Of a stretch of DNA of 5,527 nt, positions 4,968 to 5,527 are shown one piece after another. Each line of letters starts with the position of its first letter. The stretch's first letter is position 1. The stretch covers positions 1,605,864 to 1,611,390 of the forward strand of contig CP070700.1 in NCBI GenBank assembly GCA_020349865.1. Reading direction: 5' to 3'. Both the position numbers and the translations under genes were made by a program. Source of the DNA: Desulfobacteraceae bacterium (GTDB taxonomy: Bacteria; Desulfobacterota; DSM-4660; Desulfatiglandales; Desulfatiglandaceae). Below the pieces are notes generated by a model, which saw only the letters and a list, made by a program, of their open reading frames with translations, had not been told where the DNA came from and did no database searches.

Positions 4968-5492
4968 ATGTTGATCGATGAATTCTTGTCCACGTATGAT
5001 GTAAATGAACGGCATCACATTGATGTTCACGCACCGGTGGAGAAAGTATACCAGGTGGTGCAATCTCTGGACTTTAGAGATTCCAGAATAGTCAAATGGC
5101 TGTTTCGTTTACGCGGAATTCCCGAATATGCGCTTACACTCGATGGTTTGCTTGAATTCGGGTTCATCATTCTTGGAGAGACCCCAAATCAAGAGATTGT
5201 AATTGAATTGGTTGGGCGTTTCTGGACCCGCGCAGTCCATATCCAACATTTGGATCCTGAGAGTTTTCGGAAGTTTGACAGGAAAGGCTTTGCTAAGGCC
5301 GTAGCGAATATATCTCTTTTTCGACAGACCGGTGAGATAACACGCGTTACTACCGAGACGAGAGTCTACTGCATAGGCAACTCAAGCAGACGCTATTTCC
5401 GGCTTTATTGGTTTTTAATCAGCCCGTTGAGTGCCTGGATTCGCAGAGAATGGTTGCGTATTATAAAACGGCGGGTGGAAATGGAGGAGTAA
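4968..5492 (+). CDS. uncharacterised SRPBCC (START-like) family protein
   Basis: 174 residues with no signal peptide and no confident membrane helix, so probably cytoplasmic. The pattern fits the SRPBCC/Bet v 1-like fold, a helix-grip barrel that binds hydrophobic ligands: an early strand followed by HAPVEKVYQVVQSLDF (21-36), the classic beta1-alpha1 entry of this superfamily, middle strands including EIVIELVGRFW (76-86), TRVTTETRVYC (125-135) as a late strand, and a long C-terminal helix (about 140-168, rich in Arg, Trp and aromatics). The opening MLIDEFLSTYDV resembles bacterial proteins annotated only as SRPBCC family; no enzymatic residue can be assigned. The start at 4968 has no ribosome site but matches that opening. 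It reads directly into the next gene, with a GGAGGAG ribosome site at its own 3' end, so the two form an operon. Function unknown. Confidence 0.75.
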   Translation: MLIDEFLSTYDVNERHHIDVHAPVEKVYQVVQSLDFRDSRIVKWLFRLRGIPEYALTLDGLLEFGFIILGETPNQEIVIELVGRFWTRAVHIQHLDPESFRKFDRKGFAKAVANISLFRQTGEITRVTTETRVYCIGNSSRRYFRLYWFLISPLSAWIRREWLRIIKRRVEMEE

Positions 5493-5527
5493 ATGAAGCG
5501 ATTAATTCTTTTTATTTCCTTGGTCAC
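5493..5527 (+). CDS. start of a probable exported protein (partial)
   Basis: The ATG at 5493 follows directly after the TAA of the SRPBCC-like gene, with GGAGGAG at 5483-5489 as ribosome site. The 11 visible codons read MKRLILFISLV: a basic start and hydrophobic run typical of a signal peptide or first membrane helix. The gene continues beyond the window, so its product cannot be identified. The tight spacing implies cotranscription with the upstream gene. Confidence 0.6.
   Translation, partial: MKRLILFISLV

Noticed and set aside
4826..4981. 51-codon plus-strand reading frame between the MATE and SRPBCC-like genes
   Set aside because: GAAGGA lies 14 bases from its ATG, too far, its composition is not protein-like, and it overlaps the next gene start; no recognisable domain.
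4232..5063. Minus-strand reading frames (4232-4507, 4607-4867, 4839-5063)
   Set aside because: Antisense shadows of the MATE gene and of the following gap, with no start signals and no recognisable motifs.

Overview
The window reads as chromosomal DNA of a Gram-negative bacterium. A periplasm-facing two-component system, a Spy/CpxP-type envelope protein and an inner-membrane exporter all imply an envelope with a periplasm. The moderate base composition, the Cpx-like proteins that are clearly not enterobacterial, and a palindromic repeat with a GTCATTG...GAAGCAATCT core suggest a Desulfobacterota (former Deltaproteobacteria) lineage. That placement is an inference from general familiarity, not a search result.

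Left part (1-2309): a divergent stress-response locus with the layout of enterobacterial cpxP<->cpxRA. On the minus strand, a CpxR-like OmpR-family response regulator (934-1638) overlaps by four bases the start of a CpxA-like sensor histidine kinase, which runs off the left edge (1-937; 312 residues visible, catalytic ATPase domain missing from view). On the plus strand, facing away, is a 177-residue Spy/CpxP-type protein with a possible lipobox and a His/Met/Cys-rich N-terminal stretch (1776-2309). The 137-bp gap between them holds an array of TTTAC elements (GTAAA on the minus strand). Two of them form an exact GTAAA-N5-GTAAA box, the published CpxR consensus, and the rest lie near whole helical turns. 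The likely circuit is: envelope or metal stress -> kinase -> regulator -> induction of the chaperone/sensor protein and probable autoregulation.

Middle part (2310-3443): a short non-coding stretch with a stem-loop and a start-stop ATG-TAA behind a strong Shine-Dalgarno, then a PadR-family repressor (2559-3119) with a readable promoter and overlapping AT-rich palindromes in the operator position. The 324-bp gap after it carries a hairpin close to the padR stop (3145-3175), an unremarkable stretch (about 3176-3261), a 157-bp MITE-like inverted repeat (3262-3418) and a 14-bp tandem duplication (3414-3441) abutting the next gene.

Right part (3444-5527): a complete MATE-family efflux transporter (3444-4790), a 177-bp gap with a perfect 12-bp palindrome, an uncharacterised SRPBCC/START-like protein (4968-5492) and, immediately after it, the first 11 codons of a probable exported protein (5493 to the edge). 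PadR proteins often repress neighbouring drug exporters, so PadR and MATE may be a regulator-target pair now separated by the mobile repeat; this is inference. No RNA gene, CRISPR array, transposase gene or replication origin was seen.
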